NCBI GenBank assembly: GCA_963782415.1
Contig: CAWAJT010000007.1
Coordinates: 124,001-188,000, forward strand
Length of the DNA stretch: 64,000 nucleotides
Reading direction: 5' to 3'
Origin: Bog-473 sp963782415
GTDB taxonomy: Bacteria; Actinomycetota; Acidimicrobiia; Acidimicrobiales; RAAP-2
The notes under the pieces were generated by a model. That model was given only the letters and a program-made list of their open reading frames with translations, had not been told where the DNA came from and ran no database searches. Below, in pieces: positions 9,758 to 18,213 of this stretch (positions are counted from its first letter, which is position 1; each line of letters starts with the position of its first letter). Made by a program: the position numbers and the translations under genes.

Positions 9758-10887
9758 GCTTCCGGCTGCCCCCGTACCCCTACGACCGTCTGGCGAATCT
9801 GGCCGATGTGGCCGCGGCCCATGACGGGGGCATGGTCGATTGCTCCATCGGCACGCCGTACGACCCGCCTGTGCCCGAAGTCGTGCGGGCTCTCGCGTCC
9901 TCGAACAGCGAGCGCGGATACCCCGCCTCGGCCGGTAGCCCCCAATTGCGCGAGGCGGCAGCCGCGTGGCTGGCGCGCCGCTTCGGGCTCCCTCCGGTGG
10001 CGCCCTCTGCCGTCGCGGCGTGTGTCGGGACGAAGGAATTCGTGGCGTCGGTACCGCATGTGCTCAGACTGCGCGAGCCGCTTCGGGACACGGTGCTCTA
10101 TCCCGCCGTGTCCTACCCGACCTATGCCATGGGTGCGGAGCTGGCCGGTTGCCGTGCCGTCCCCGTCCCCACCGCGCCCGGACGCCTGGGCGGTCTCGAC
10201 CTCGACGCCATCGACCCGGCCGACGCCCGGCGCGCCCTGCTGCTGTGGTCCAACTCGCCCTCGAACCCGACGGGAGGGCTGGGCGATCTCGGGGCGGAAG
10301 CTGCGTGGGGCCGGGCGCACGGCGTGCCCGTGTTCTCCGACGAGTGCTACGCCGAGTTCACCTGGGCCGGCCCGCCGTGCTCGGTGCTCCAGCACGGGTC
10401 GAACGGCGTGGTCGCCGTGCACTCGCTCTCCAAGCGCTCCAACCTGGCCGGTGTCCGGGTCGGCTTCTTCGCCGGGGATCCGGAGCTGGTCGAGTTCCTC
10501 CGGGCCGTGCGCCAGCACGCCGGGCTGATGGTGCCCGGTCCCGCCCAGGCCGCCGGTGTGGCTGCCCTGTCCGACGACGAGCACGTGGAGGCGCAACGGG
10601 CCCGCTATCGGGAGCGTCTCGTGTATCTGGCTGGCGTCCTCGCCGAGTACGGCTGCCCGGTGGACTTCCCCGAGGGCGGCTTCTATCTCTGGGTGCCGGT
10701 GGCGACCGACCGCTGGCCCGACGCCTGGGCCATGGCCGAGGCGTTGGCCACCGACGGCGGTGTCCTGGTGAGCCCGGGTGACCTCTACGGCGAGCAGGGC
10801 GCCGGACACGTCCGGGTGGCGGTCGTCCAACCGATGGAACGGTTGGCGCTGGTAGGGGAGCGCCTCGCTAGGGTGCGGCATGGCTGA
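9754..10887 (+). CDS. dapC: N-succinyldiaminopimelate aminotransferase (class I/II PLP)
   Basis: Transfers an amino group from glutamate to N-succinyl-2-amino-6-ketopimelate in lysine/DAP synthesis. This is a fold-type I aminotransferase of 377 aa. SNSPSNPTGG is the cofactor/substrate Asn region, FSDECYAEF carries the PLP-pyridine Asp, and HSLSKRSNLAGVRVGF carries the Schiff-base Lys. GTG start overlapping hflX by 4 nt; overlaps dapD by 8 nt. The assignment to dapC rather than another class I/II aminotransferase rests on the adjacent dapD and dapE. Confidence 0.88.
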   Translation: MSFRLPPYPYDRLANLADVAAAHDGGMVDCSIGTPYDPPVPEVVRALASSNSERGYPASAGSPQLREAAAAWLARRFGLPPVAPSAVAACVGTKEFVASVPHVLRLREPLRDTVLYPAVSYPTYAMGAELAGCRAVPVPTAPGRLGGLDLDAIDPADARRALLLWSNSPSNPTGGLGDLGAEAAWGRAHGVPVFSDECYAEFTWAGPPCSVLQHGSNGVVAVHSLSKRSNLAGVRVGFFAGDPELVEFLRAVRQHAGLMVPGPAQAAGVAALSDDEHVEAQRARYRERLVYLAGVLAEYGCPVDFPEGGFYLWVPVATDRWPDAWAMAEALATDGGVLVSPGDLYGEQGAGHVRVAVVQPMERLALVGERLARVRHG

Positions 10888-11707
10888 TCTCCAGGCGAGC
10901 ATTGAGGAGTTGTGGGAACGCCGGTCGGAACTGTCGCCCGCGGACGGCGACGCCGCGGCGCTGGTCGACCAGGCCATCGAGCTGCTCGACTCGGGTCAGG
11001 CGCGGGTGGCCGAGGTCGACCCTGGCACCGACGAGGTTGTCGTCCACGAGTGGCTCAAGAAGTCGATCCTCATGCTCTTCTCGCTGCGCGGTATGGAGAC
11101 GATCGAGGCCGGGCCGTTCGAGTACGCCGACAAGCTCCCGCTCAAGCACGGCTTTGCAGAGGCCGGGGTGCGCGCCCTGCCTGGCGCGTCGGCGCGCTGG
11201 GGTTCGTATCTCGCCCGCGGCGTCGTCCTCATGCCGTCGTATGTGAACATCGGGGCCTGGGTCGGCGCGGACTCCATGGTGGATACATGGGCGACTGTCG
11301 CCTCGTGCGCCCAGATCGGCGATCGGGTCCACCTGGCGGGCGGCGTCGGCATCGGGGGCGTACTCGAACCGCCCAACGCCGTTCCCGTGGTCGTCGAAGA
11401 CGACGCCTTCGTCGGAAGCCGCTGCATGGTCACGGGAGGGGCGCGTATCGGCAAGGGTGCCGTGCTCGGTGCCGGCAGCTTCCTCGACCCGTCCATCCCA
11501 GTGATCGACGCGGAAACCGGCGAGGAGATCTCACGGGGAGTGGTGCCGTCGTGGTGCGTTGCCATCCGGGCCAGTCGGCGGCGCGAGTACCCCGGCGGTG
11601 AGTTCTTCGTTCCCTGTGTCCTTGTGATCAAACGTCTCGCCGAGGGTGAGCGCCACGACAAGGCGCAACTGAACCAGGTCCTGCGGGACCACGGCGCAAG
11701 TACCTGA
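10880..11707 (+). CDS. dapD: Tetrahydrodipicolinate N-succinyltransferase
   Basis: Uses succinyl-CoA to succinylate tetrahydrodipicolinate, opening the succinylase branch of DAP synthesis. An N-terminal helical domain leads into a left-handed beta-helix of hexapeptide repeats (GAWVGADSMVDTWATVAS, IGDRVHLAGGVGIGG, IGKGAVLGAGSFL). The segment GGVLEPPNAVPVVVEDDAFV is characteristic of DapD. At 275 aa it is the length of proteobacterial-type DapD. The ATG is within the end of dapC, so the operon is translationally coupled. Confidence 0.93.
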   Translation: MADLQASIEELWERRSELSPADGDAAALVDQAIELLDSGQARVAEVDPGTDEVVVHEWLKKSILMLFSLRGMETIEAGPFEYADKLPLKHGFAEAGVRALPGASARWGSYLARGVVLMPSYVNIGAWVGADSMVDTWATVASCAQIGDRVHLAGGVGIGGVLEPPNAVPVVVEDDAFVGSRCMVTGGARIGKGAVLGAGSFLDPSIPVIDAETGEEISRGVVPSWCVAIRASRRREYPGGEFFVPCVLVIKRLAEGERHDKAQLNQVLRDHGAST

Positions 11708-11711
11708 ACCG

Positions 11712-12774
11712 GTGGGCGATCTGCTGCGGGTCACCCGGGACCTGATGGCCGTGCCCTCGCCGAGCCGAGGCGAAGCGGCCCTGGCCGATCTGGTCGAACG
11801 AAGCCTTGGTGCCTGTCCGTGGCTCCGGGTCGAGCGGATCGGGGACAACGTCTTCGGCCGCACCGAGCTCGGCCACGACCAGCGACTCGTCGTGGCCGGA
11901 CATCTCGACACCGTCCCGCCGGTCGGGAACGAGGTGCCGAAGGTGGAGGGCGACGTCGTGTGGGGCGTGGGCGCTTCCGACATGAAGGGCGGCCTCGCCG
12001 TCATGCTCGAGTTGGCCACGAGTGTGCGGGCACCGACCGTGGACGTCACGTGGTGCTTCTACGCCCGCGAGGAGATCGGCCGTGCGGAGAGCGGGCTGCT
12101 TGAGGTCTGGGAGGCGCGGCCCGACCTTCTGGCCGGCGACGCGGCCATCCTCGGCGAACCCACCAACGCGCTGGTCGAGGCCGGCTGTCAGGGGACGATG
12201 CGTGTGCGCGTCACTTTGCGCGGGGTACGCGCGGCATACGGCGCGTCCGTTTACCGGGCGCAACGCAGTCCACCGTCTGGCACCGTTGCTCCAGCGGGTC
12301 GCCGACTGGCCTGGGCGCGACGTCGTGTTGGACGGCTGCACGTACGCCGAGCAGCTCCAAGTGGTCGGCGTCGAGGGGGGAGTGGCAGCCAATGTCGTCC
12401 CCGACGAGGCGACCGTCACGCTGAATCACCGCTACGCGCCGGACCGGACGGCGGCCGAGGCCGGCGCCTTCCTGCTCGACATACTCGAGGGCACCTGGGA
12501 TGCCCGCGACGGCGACCTCTGGGAGGTGCTCGACACCGGAGACGGCGCACCGCCCTCTCTGCATCACCCGCTCCTGCACTCCTTGGTGGCGAAGAGCGGC
12601 GGCCCCCCGAGGGCGAAGGTCGGTTGGACCGACGTGGCATCGTTCTGGGAGCACGGCGTGCCGGCCGCCAACTTCGGACCCGGGGACCCGTTGCTGGCGC
12701 ATCATCCCGACGAACGGGTGTCGGCGGCGCAGCTGCAGCGAGCGCACGACACCCTCCACGCCCTTCTCAGCTGA
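11712..12774 (+). CDS. dapE: Succinyl-diaminopimelate desuccinylase, frameshifted
   Basis: M20-family metallopeptidase that releases succinate from N-succinyl-LL-DAP. The first frame (11712 to about 12230) has the metal ligands in GHLDTVPP (His), GASDMKGG (Asp) and the catalytic Glu pair in YAREEIGR. The second frame (about 12230-12774) resumes with HTARPFTGRNAVHRL, the dimerisation/lid domain, and ends with the catalytic-domain C-terminus (GWTDVASFWEHGVPAANFGPG). Removing one G near 12230 (GCGGCAT to GCGCAT) joins the two into a normal full-length protein. Because the pathway is otherwise intact and dapE is normally essential, a sequencing indel is more likely than gene loss. GTG start, 4 nt after dapD. 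Confidence 0.88.
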
Positions 12775-12789
12775 CACCGGGCGACCGCG

Positions 12790-13209
12790 CTAGCGGACGA
12801 CGATCGTCCCCTTCATGTACTGATGGATGTTGCAGATGTAGCTGTAGGTGCCGGGCTTGGTCGGCGCCGTGAAGGTCTTCGTCTGGTTGGCACCGATGTC
12901 GCCCGTGTCGAACTGACCACCGCTCGCCGTCAACGTGTGGGTGACCGAGTCCTTGTTGGTGACGCTGACGGTCGCCCCTGGTGCGACCGACGCGCTCATG
13001 GGCGAGAACATGAAGTTCGAGATGGTGATGGAGGTCGTCGACGTCGCCCGGCCCGAGCTCCCGGTCGATCTGGACCTCGATGACGCCCCGGGCGCCGCGG
13101 CCGATGGAGAGGACGAGCCGCCACCGCTGCCGCAGGCGGCCAGGAGTAGTGCGGCCCCCAGGACCAGGACAACCGCACCACCCCTGAACCGCCGCATCGG
13201 TCCCCGCAT
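12790..13209 (-). CDS. Cupredoxin-domain lipoprotein
   Basis: Exported blue-copper-like protein of about 139 aa. The signal peptide ends in a lipobox (LLLAAC), so it should be anchored to the outer face of the membrane. After a Ser/Gly-rich spacer comes a plastocyanin/azurin-like domain with a type 1 copper set: His in SVTHTL and Cys-His-Met in YICNIHQYMKG. Electron transfer or copper handling is inferred. It is the last gene of the operon that starts at 15737, only 3 nt after the preceding ferritin-like gene, so it probably works with those proteins. ATG 13197 (MRRF) is an alternative start. Confidence 0.85.
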   Translation of the reverse strand: MRGPMRRFRGGAVVLVLGAALLLAACGSGGGSSSPSAAAPGASSRSRSTGSSGRATSTTSITISNFMFSPMSASVAPGATVSVTNKDSVTHTLTASGGQFDTGDIGANQTKTFTAPTKPGTYSYICNIHQYMKGTIVVR

Positions 13210-13212
13210 CGC

Positions 13213-13998
13213 TCAGACCGCCTGCGATGTCGGGTTGAACGCCACTGGCGTGCCCGAGGAAGTCTGCGCGCCCGGATACATCCCGAGCACGTAGTAGAGG
13301 ATGGCGATGTGCTGCATCTCGACCGGCTGGATCGATGACGACAGCTCAATGGCGGCAGTGCTCTTCAGCTTGGACGTCTCCGCCTGATAGGTCTGCGCGG
13401 CGATCGTCTCTAGGGTCACGGCCAGCTGCGCCAATCCCGCGACGTCTGTCACCTTGGCGAAGTCCGACTGCACCGTCGGCGTCAGTGAGGGGTTGGTCAC
13501 CGTGACCGGCGCCTTCCCATGCGACTTCAGCACCGCGTTCCAGGCGTCGGCATGCTGTTGGTGCTGGCCCTTGACGGTCGTGGCGAAGGTGGCCACGGCG
13601 GGAGGCACCGTACCCAGTTTGCCAGCTGTCGCTGCCGACAGCCCCGACGTGTACGCGAAGACAGCCAGGTTTTCCAGGCTGGCGGCCACTGCGGCCACGG
13701 CCAGATCGCCGGTCAGTCCGTGCGGCGGGAACGCAGTCGCCTTGACGGACCGGTGCCTGCGCGTCGACGCCACCGCCAGTGTGGGTACGGCGCCGCCGCC
13801 GACAGCCAGGGCCGCGCCGCCGGCGACCGCCGCGCCCGCACCCATCAAGAAGGTGCGCCTGGTGGTGCCGCGCATTTCGGCCAGAGCCTGCGCCATGGCG
13901 GGCATGCCCACGTCGTGGTGGAGCTCGTCGAGCTCCACCGTCTGGTCGCGCAGCTCGCGCGCACTGCCCTCGTACGTCTTTGCCTTCTTCTTGCTCAC
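13213..13998 (-). CDS. Tat-exported ferritin-like domain protein
   Basis: 261 aa with a twin-arginine signal about 45 residues in (TRRTFLMGAGAAVAGG), so it is exported folded, presumably with its metal cofactor. The mature part is a four-helix ferritin-like bundle: SLENLAVFAY (first Glu), GQHQQHADAW, TLETIAAQTY (second Glu) and PVEMQHIAIL (ExxH). The first ExxH of classical ferritins is replaced by HxxH, as in its neighbour. It overlaps the upstream ferritin-like gene by 4 nt and is followed 3 nt later by the cupredoxin, so it is tightly coupled to both. Iron oxidation or storage outside the membrane is plausible but not shown. Confidence 0.8.
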   Translation of the reverse strand: MSKKKAKTYEGSARELRDQTVELDELHHDVGMPAMAQALAEMRGTTRRTFLMGAGAAVAGGAALAVGGGAVPTLAVASTRRHRSVKATAFPPHGLTGDLAVAAVAASLENLAVFAYTSGLSAATAGKLGTVPPAVATFATTVKGQHQQHADAWNAVLKSHGKAPVTVTNPSLTPTVQSDFAKVTDVAGLAQLAVTLETIAAQTYQAETSKLKSTAAIELSSSIQPVEMQHIAILYYVLGMYPGAQTSSGTPVAFNPTSQAV

Positions 13999-14855
13999 TT
14001 GACGGCTCCTTGTCCCGCCGGGGCGGCGCTATTGGTCTTGTAAAATGCGTTCGGAAAGCCAACGCTGCCGGCCGCAGCTGGGAGCGTTGCGGCGGTGCCC
14101 GGCGACAGTGAGATCAGTTGCGGCGCGCCCGCCATCAAGAGCGCCTGTACGGCGAGAAGGACCGACACGTGCTGGGCCTCGATACCCATGATGCTGGCGA
14201 GGAGCGCCTTGTTCGTCTGCTTCTTCGCCAGCGCCGTGTCCTTGACGTAGGTCTCCGCGGCGATGTTCTCGAGCTCGAGCGCCAGCGCCACGACGCCCAG
14301 CGCCCCCTGAGCCGGCGTGGCCGAGCCGAGATGGGTCACGGCCTTCTTGACCACGGGGACGAACGCAGGATCCGGCTTGTGCTGGGCCTGGCCGCCGAGG
14401 TTCTTCACCGCGGCATTGAAGGCATCGGCGTGCTGCGCGTGCTGGCCCATCGTCACCTGGGCGAACTTGGTCACGACTGGGTTGGCCGACGAGCCGCCGA
14501 TGTAGGGCAGGGTCAGTGCAGTCTTGTACGTCGAGACAGCGAGGTTCTCCAGGGAAGCGGCGGTCTGCAGGATCTGCACGTCGCTCGGACTACTGGCTGC
14601 CGCGGCCGAGGCCAAGGCGCCGGTGAGCACCGCGCCACCCGCGGTACCGAGGATGGCCGCAGCGGCGAGACTCGCCGCCAGCGCGCGGCTATGGGTCTCG
14701 TGAAACGCCTGATTCGCGGCCGGGTCGTCCTCTCGTAACGTCGGCGTCGAATCGACGAGTTCGTCGAGTCCGTCGCGTGTCGGACGCAGCGCATCCGACT
14801 GCAAGTCTTGCGATGCTTCGAGCAGCTCGGTGAGCGCTCGGGGATCTGCCGTCAT
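13995..14855 (-). CDS. Exported ferritin-like domain protein
   Basis: About 286 aa, a paralogue of the next gene. A long N-terminal region precedes a hydrophobic segment (ALAASLAAAAILGTAGGAVL) that could be a signal anchor; no clear twin-arginine motif is seen, unlike its partner. Ferritin-like helices carry SLENLAVSTY, GQHAQHADAF, ELENIAAETY and GIEAQHVSVL, again with HxxH where classical ferritins have ExxH. The ATG at 14855 has a GGAGG 4 nt upstream; an ATG at 14870 is less likely. The tandem pair suggests a heteromer. Second gene of the operon. Confidence 0.8.
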   Translation of the reverse strand: MTADPRALTELLEASQDLQSDALRPTRDGLDELVDSTPTLREDDPAANQAFHETHSRALAASLAAAAILGTAGGAVLTGALASAAAASSPSDVQILQTAASLENLAVSTYKTALTLPYIGGSSANPVVTKFAQVTMGQHAQHADAFNAAVKNLGGQAQHKPDPAFVPVVKKAVTHLGSATPAQGALGVVALALELENIAAETYVKDTALAKKQTNKALLASIMGIEAQHVSVLLAVQALLMAGAPQLISLSPGTAATLPAAAGSVGFPNAFYKTNSAAPAGQGAVK

Positions 14856-14921
14856 GTTGCCTCCTCGCAATGTGAGTGACCATTGTTCGGAGGCGTCCGC
14901 GTGGCGGATGACGAAAATGCG

Positions 14922-15737
14922 TCAGATCAAGAAGTTCTTCACGACAGGAGTTGGTGAAAGTCGTGCCACGGCTCGTGTGAGCAAGTGCAAATCGTTCTGT
15001 CCCGGCAGTCGGTCGACGCGTCGGTCGATCCGCTGCAGGAGTTCCGCTCCCTTGCGTCCCTCGAACAAGTAGTGCACGAGGAAGCCGACCTCACGCTTCG
15101 GCATGACGCCCGATCCGACGGGACGCCACCAGTGTGAGAGCGCGAAGCGAGTCATCTTCTGCGCCTTGGGACTGTCGCCGAGTCGGCGCGTCGCCTCCGA
15201 GGCGTAGAAGTCGATGTGGCCACCTTCCTGCTTCATGATACGGCGCAGGAGCTCGCGCAGCGTTGGGTGCGCGGCCGCCTCGGCCAGGCGCGAGTACCCC
15301 GCCTGCGTTGTCCATTCGTTGATGGCACCCCACGTCATATGCAGTGCGAGAAAGGCCCGGCCGGCGAAGGCCGCTGAGGCGATGGTGCTCAGCGAACTCG
15401 TTGCCTGGCGCCGGCGGCGGCCTGTGCGGAGCGCGGCGATGCGCGGCGCTCCGGCCTCTTCGCCGTGGGCCTCGAGCACGTGCCCGATGGCCTCGCCGTG
15501 CCACATCTCCTCGAAGGACCAGCACGAGAGGAACGAGGTGATTGCCGGGTCCTGATGGGCCGGCGTCAACAGGAGGTCGCGCAGGTAGCAGATGGTGTGG
15601 AACTCGACGTCGTGCATGTACCGCAAGGAGCGCAGAGCATCTGGCGGCAGGGGCTGATCGCGGAAGTCATCGAAGTCGATGCCCTCCAGATCCAGGCGTC
15701 CTGCCCTGGCCTTGTAGGAATCGATGGTGGTTCGCAT
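14922..15737 (-). CDS. Ferritin-like/diiron-type protein, first gene of operon
   Basis: About 271 aa, cytosolic (no signal). A helical protein with EFHTICYLRDLL, SFEEMWHGEAIGHVLE (ExxxxHGE) and KQEGGHIDFYASEA (ExxxH). This is the carboxylate/histidine pattern of ferritin-like diiron proteins, resembling acyl-ACP-desaturase-like and tRNA-hydroxylase-like members. The frame is open well upstream, but ATG 15737 sits 11 nt from a SigK-type -10 element and starts the conserved part. It heads the four-gene minus-strand operon (66 nt ahead of the next gene) and is divergent from the sigma factor. Exact activity unknown. Confidence 0.72.
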   Translation of the reverse strand: MRTTIDSYKARAGRLDLEGIDFDDFRDQPLPPDALRSLRYMHDVEFHTICYLRDLLLTPAHQDPAITSFLSCWSFEEMWHGEAIGHVLEAHGEEAGAPRIAALRTGRRRRQATSSLSTIASAAFAGRAFLALHMTWGAINEWTTQAGYSRLAEAAAHPTLRELLRRIMKQEGGHIDFYASEATRRLGDSPKAQKMTRFALSHWWRPVGSGVMPKREVGFLVHYLFEGRKGAELLQRIDRRVDRLPGQNDLHLLTRAVARLSPTPVVKNFLI

Positions 15738-15747
15738 GGCGCCTACT

Positions 15748-15775
15748 ATTCGAACCACACGTTCTGCCCGGATGG
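15748..15775 (-). promoter_or_regulatory. SigK-type promoter of the ferritin/cupredoxin operon
   Basis: On the minus strand: CCATCC (15775-15770), a 16-nt spacer, then TCGAAT (15753-15748), 11 nt before the ATG at 15737. It closely resembles the mycobacterial SigK consensus CCATCC-N16/17-CCGAAT. The transcript would have almost no leader. Confidence 0.7.
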
Positions 15776-15787
15776 CCGAAATTGGTG

Positions 15788-15815
15788 ACATCCAAGGTTG
15801 AGGGCGGATCCGAAC
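15788..15815 (+). promoter_or_regulatory. SigK-type promoter of the sigma/anti-sigma operon
   Basis: ACATCC (15788-15793), a 16-nt spacer, then CCGAAC (15810-15815), 9 nt before the ATG at 15825. It is the mirror partner of the promoter at 15748-15775 with the same spacing, which argues that the sigma factor drives both itself and the operon opposite. Confidence 0.65.
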
Positions 15816-15824
15816 AGGTGGGCC

Positions 15825-16400
15825 ATGCCGCGTATCGACGAACTGAGCGATGCCCAGTTGGTGACCTCCATCGCCCGCTACAGCGAGGTGGCGCTCGCCG
15901 AGGCCTACCGCCGTCACGGTGGCGCCGTCTTCGGCCTGGCCAAGAGGGTCCTGCAGAATCCGACCGAAGCGGAGGACGTGACCCAGGAGGTGTTCCTCCG
16001 CCTTTGGAACCAGCCCGATCGCTTCGATTCCAGCCGCGGTTCCTTGCGCTCGTTCCTGCTCGCGCAGGCGCACGGCCGTGCCGTCGACGCCGTGCGCTCG
16101 TCGAGCTCACGGCGCCAGCGCGAAGAGCGCGATGCGTTGCGCACCGCCGAGGCGCCCTACGACATGCAGCGGGAGGTCTGGGACCTGGCCGTGGCCGATC
16201 AGGTGGCCCAGGCGATGGGGAGGCTCCCCGAGGAAGAACGCCGGGCCATTGAGTTGGCCTACTTCGAGGGACGGACTTACCGAGAAGTGGCGCAGTTGCT
16301 CGACCAGCCCGAGGGAACGATCAAGAGCCGGATCCGCAACGGCATGCGGCGTATGCGCGCCGTGCTCACCGAAGCAGGCGTGCGGGGGGTGGACGCGTGA
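15825..16400 (+). CDS. ECF RNA polymerase sigma factor (SigK-like)
   Basis: 191 aa. Region 2 includes NPTEAEDVTQEVFLRLW (core binding and -10 recognition), then SRGSLRSFLLAQAHGRAVD. Region 4 ends with the helix-turn-helix GRTYREVAQLLDQPEGTIKSRI (-35 recognition). ECF size and architecture, with the RskA-type anti-sigma factor overlapping its stop, point to the SigK group. The predicted autoregulatory promoter lies just upstream. ATG 15825 was chosen because it follows that promoter and matches family length. Confidence 0.92.
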   Translation: MPRIDELSDAQLVTSIARYSEVALAEAYRRHGGAVFGLAKRVLQNPTEAEDVTQEVFLRLWNQPDRFDSSRGSLRSFLLAQAHGRAVDAVRSSSSRRQREERDALRTAEAPYDMQREVWDLAVADQVAQAMGRLPEEERRAIELAYFEGRTYREVAQLLDQPEGTIKSRIRNGMRRMRAVLTEAGVRGVDA

Positions 16401-17176
16401 TGTCGCACGACGAGGCCAGCGAGCTTCTCGGGGCGTATGCGCTCGATGCCGTCGACGGCGACGAGTACGTCGAGCTCGAGGCGCATCTCGACTCCTGTCC
16501 GCGCTGTCGGGCCGAACTCGACAGTCTGCGCGAGGTCGCGGCCGGCATGGGGAACTCCGTGGAACCGCTGCCCGAAGGGTTGTGGTCCCAGATTGCCAGC
16601 AAGCTGCCCGAACGCCGGGGGGACGACGAGCCCCCGCCCATGCCCCGGTTGGCACGGCAGGGTGCATCGCCGTTCCGCTCGCCCGGCGAAGGGGCGAGGC
16701 GCCGCCGCCCTTCCGCCGTCGGCGTCGTCAGCGCCGTCGCCGCGGCCGCAGCCGCCGTGGCCGTCGTCCTCGGTATCGGGCTGGTGCACGCCAACGACAA
16801 GGTCTCGAGCCTCCAGTCCGCCCAGGGCAGGCCGTCCTCGGCGACGGTGGCGGCCGCACTGCGCGCGCCCGGGCACCGGGTCGTCATGCTGGAGTCGCCG
16901 TCGGGCGCGCAGCTGGCTCGGGTCGTGGTGGTGCCGTCCGGGCAGGGTTACCTCGTCTCGTCGAAGCTGCCGGACCTCAGTCGCGACCAGACCTACCAGC
17001 TGTGGGCGATAGAGGGGAACCAGCCGATCTCGCTCGGCCTGCTCGGCACGTCGCCCCGCCAGGCGGCGTTCACCATGGCCGGCTCGACCATGCCCTCCCA
17101 CCTGAGCATCACCGCCGAGCCGGCGGGCGGATCGGTCTTCCCGACGGGCTCCATCATCGCCACCGGGACTATCTGA
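16397..17176 (+). CDS. Anti-sigma factor, RskA-like, membrane-anchored
   Basis: 259 aa. The N-terminal cytosolic domain has the zinc-binding anti-sigma HLDSCPRC motif and would bind the sigma factor encoded immediately upstream (4-nt overlap). A transmembrane helix (VGVVSAVAAAAAAVAVVLGIGLV) is near residues 110-132. The extracytoplasmic RskA C-terminal domain includes YLVSSKLPDLSRDQTYQLW and PTGSIIATG. In mycobacteria RskA holds SigK inactive until regulated proteolysis. The outer domain would be the sensor here too; the signal is unknown. Confidence 0.92.
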   Translation: MMSHDEASELLGAYALDAVDGDEYVELEAHLDSCPRCRAELDSLREVAAGMGNSVEPLPEGLWSQIASKLPERRGDDEPPPMPRLARQGASPFRSPGEGARRRRPSAVGVVSAVAAAAAAVAVVLGIGLVHANDKVSSLQSAQGRPSSATVAAALRAPGHRVVMLESPSGAQLARVVVVPSGQGYLVSSKLPDLSRDQTYQLWAIEGNQPISLGLLGTSPRQAAFTMAGSTMPSHLSITAEPAGGSVFPTGSIIATGTI

Positions 17177-17207
17177 CGCCGCCACCCAGCTGTTAGGTTC
17201 GCTCCCC

Positions 17208-18053
17208 ATGTCCGAGCAAGAGGCACCCAAGAAGCGCAAGCCCATCGAGATCTTCGCCGACGCAGAGCCGATCAAGTTGGGCTCCATGCTGCTGACGCTG
17301 GTGGAGCCGCATCGTGGCCATGAGGTGGCCTACAACCGCTGGTACGAGCGGGACCACTTCTACTCGGGCTGCATGGTGGGCCCGTACAATTTCGCCGGCC
17401 GCCGTTTCGTCGCCACCGCCGACCTGAAGGCGTTGCGTGACCCGGACGCGTCGGCCATCACGGGTGAGCCGGCCCGCGGTTCCTACATTTCCGCCTACTG
17501 GGTTCTCGACGGCTACTTCGATGTCTGGAACAAGTGGGCGCTGCGCCAGGTCAATGCGCTGCACGCGGCCGGTCGCATGTTCCAAGAGCGCGACCACGTG
17601 CACACGCTTCTCTACAACTATCAGTGGGAGCACCGGCGGGATCCCGATGGCGTGCCGGTGGAGCTCGCACTCGACCATCCCTACCGCGGCTTCGTCACCG
17701 TCTTCATCGACCGTGACGACGCCGTCTCCAACGAGGAGCTGTGGGCATGGCTGCGCACCGAGCACCTGCCCGCCCTCATGCCCGGCAGCGACGCCGACCT
17801 CGTTGCCGCCTTCACGCCGATCGCACTTGAGGTGGATGCCCCCGGTGACGTGCCCCGCGAGAAGGCCCGAGACAACCGCACGGTGCTGCTGTGGTTCCTC
17901 AACACGCCACCCGAAGTGGCATGGGAGCCGGTGATCGCCCAGCACCGCCGCCAGCTCGAAGCGGCGGGCAAGGGCACGGTAGTGGCTGCCCTGCCCTTCA
18001 TCCCGACCATCGTGGGCACCGACACCTATACCGACAAGCTCTGGGCGGACTGA
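17208..18053 (+). CDS. Conserved protein of unknown function with YNxWxxxDH motif
   Basis: 281 aa, soluble, acidic, no signal. It looks like two ferredoxin-like (dimeric alpha/beta barrel) halves: MLLTLVEPHRGHEVAYNRWYERDHF in the first and FVTVFIDRDDAVSNEELWAW with a TEHLPALMPG segment in the second. The YNxWxxxDH motif recurs in the protein at 62108, which I take to be a distant relative. I do not recognise a characterised homologue. It follows the anti-sigma gene by 31 nt on the same strand and could be co-transcribed with it. The fold assignment is an impression from motif placement. Confidence 0.6.
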   Translation: MSEQEAPKKRKPIEIFADAEPIKLGSMLLTLVEPHRGHEVAYNRWYERDHFYSGCMVGPYNFAGRRFVATADLKALRDPDASAITGEPARGSYISAYWVLDGYFDVWNKWALRQVNALHAAGRMFQERDHVHTLLYNYQWEHRRDPDGVPVELALDHPYRGFVTVFIDRDDAVSNEELWAWLRTEHLPALMPGSDADLVAAFTPIALEVDAPGDVPREKARDNRTVLLWFLNTPPEVAWEPVIAQHRRQLEAAGKGTVVAALPFIPTIVGTDTYTDKLWAD

Positions 18054-18213
18054 CGCGGGTCTGGTCCGGGAGGACGGGTGGGTGCCGCGCCTCAGGCATG
18101 GTGATCGGGGGAACGGTGTGACCAACTCTCAACAGGTTGCATCTGCTGTCTGTTGGGAGTTCGCGGAGAGATGTGTCGGGTCAGGCCTTGATGTGCCGTG
18201 ACCCCAACCCGCG

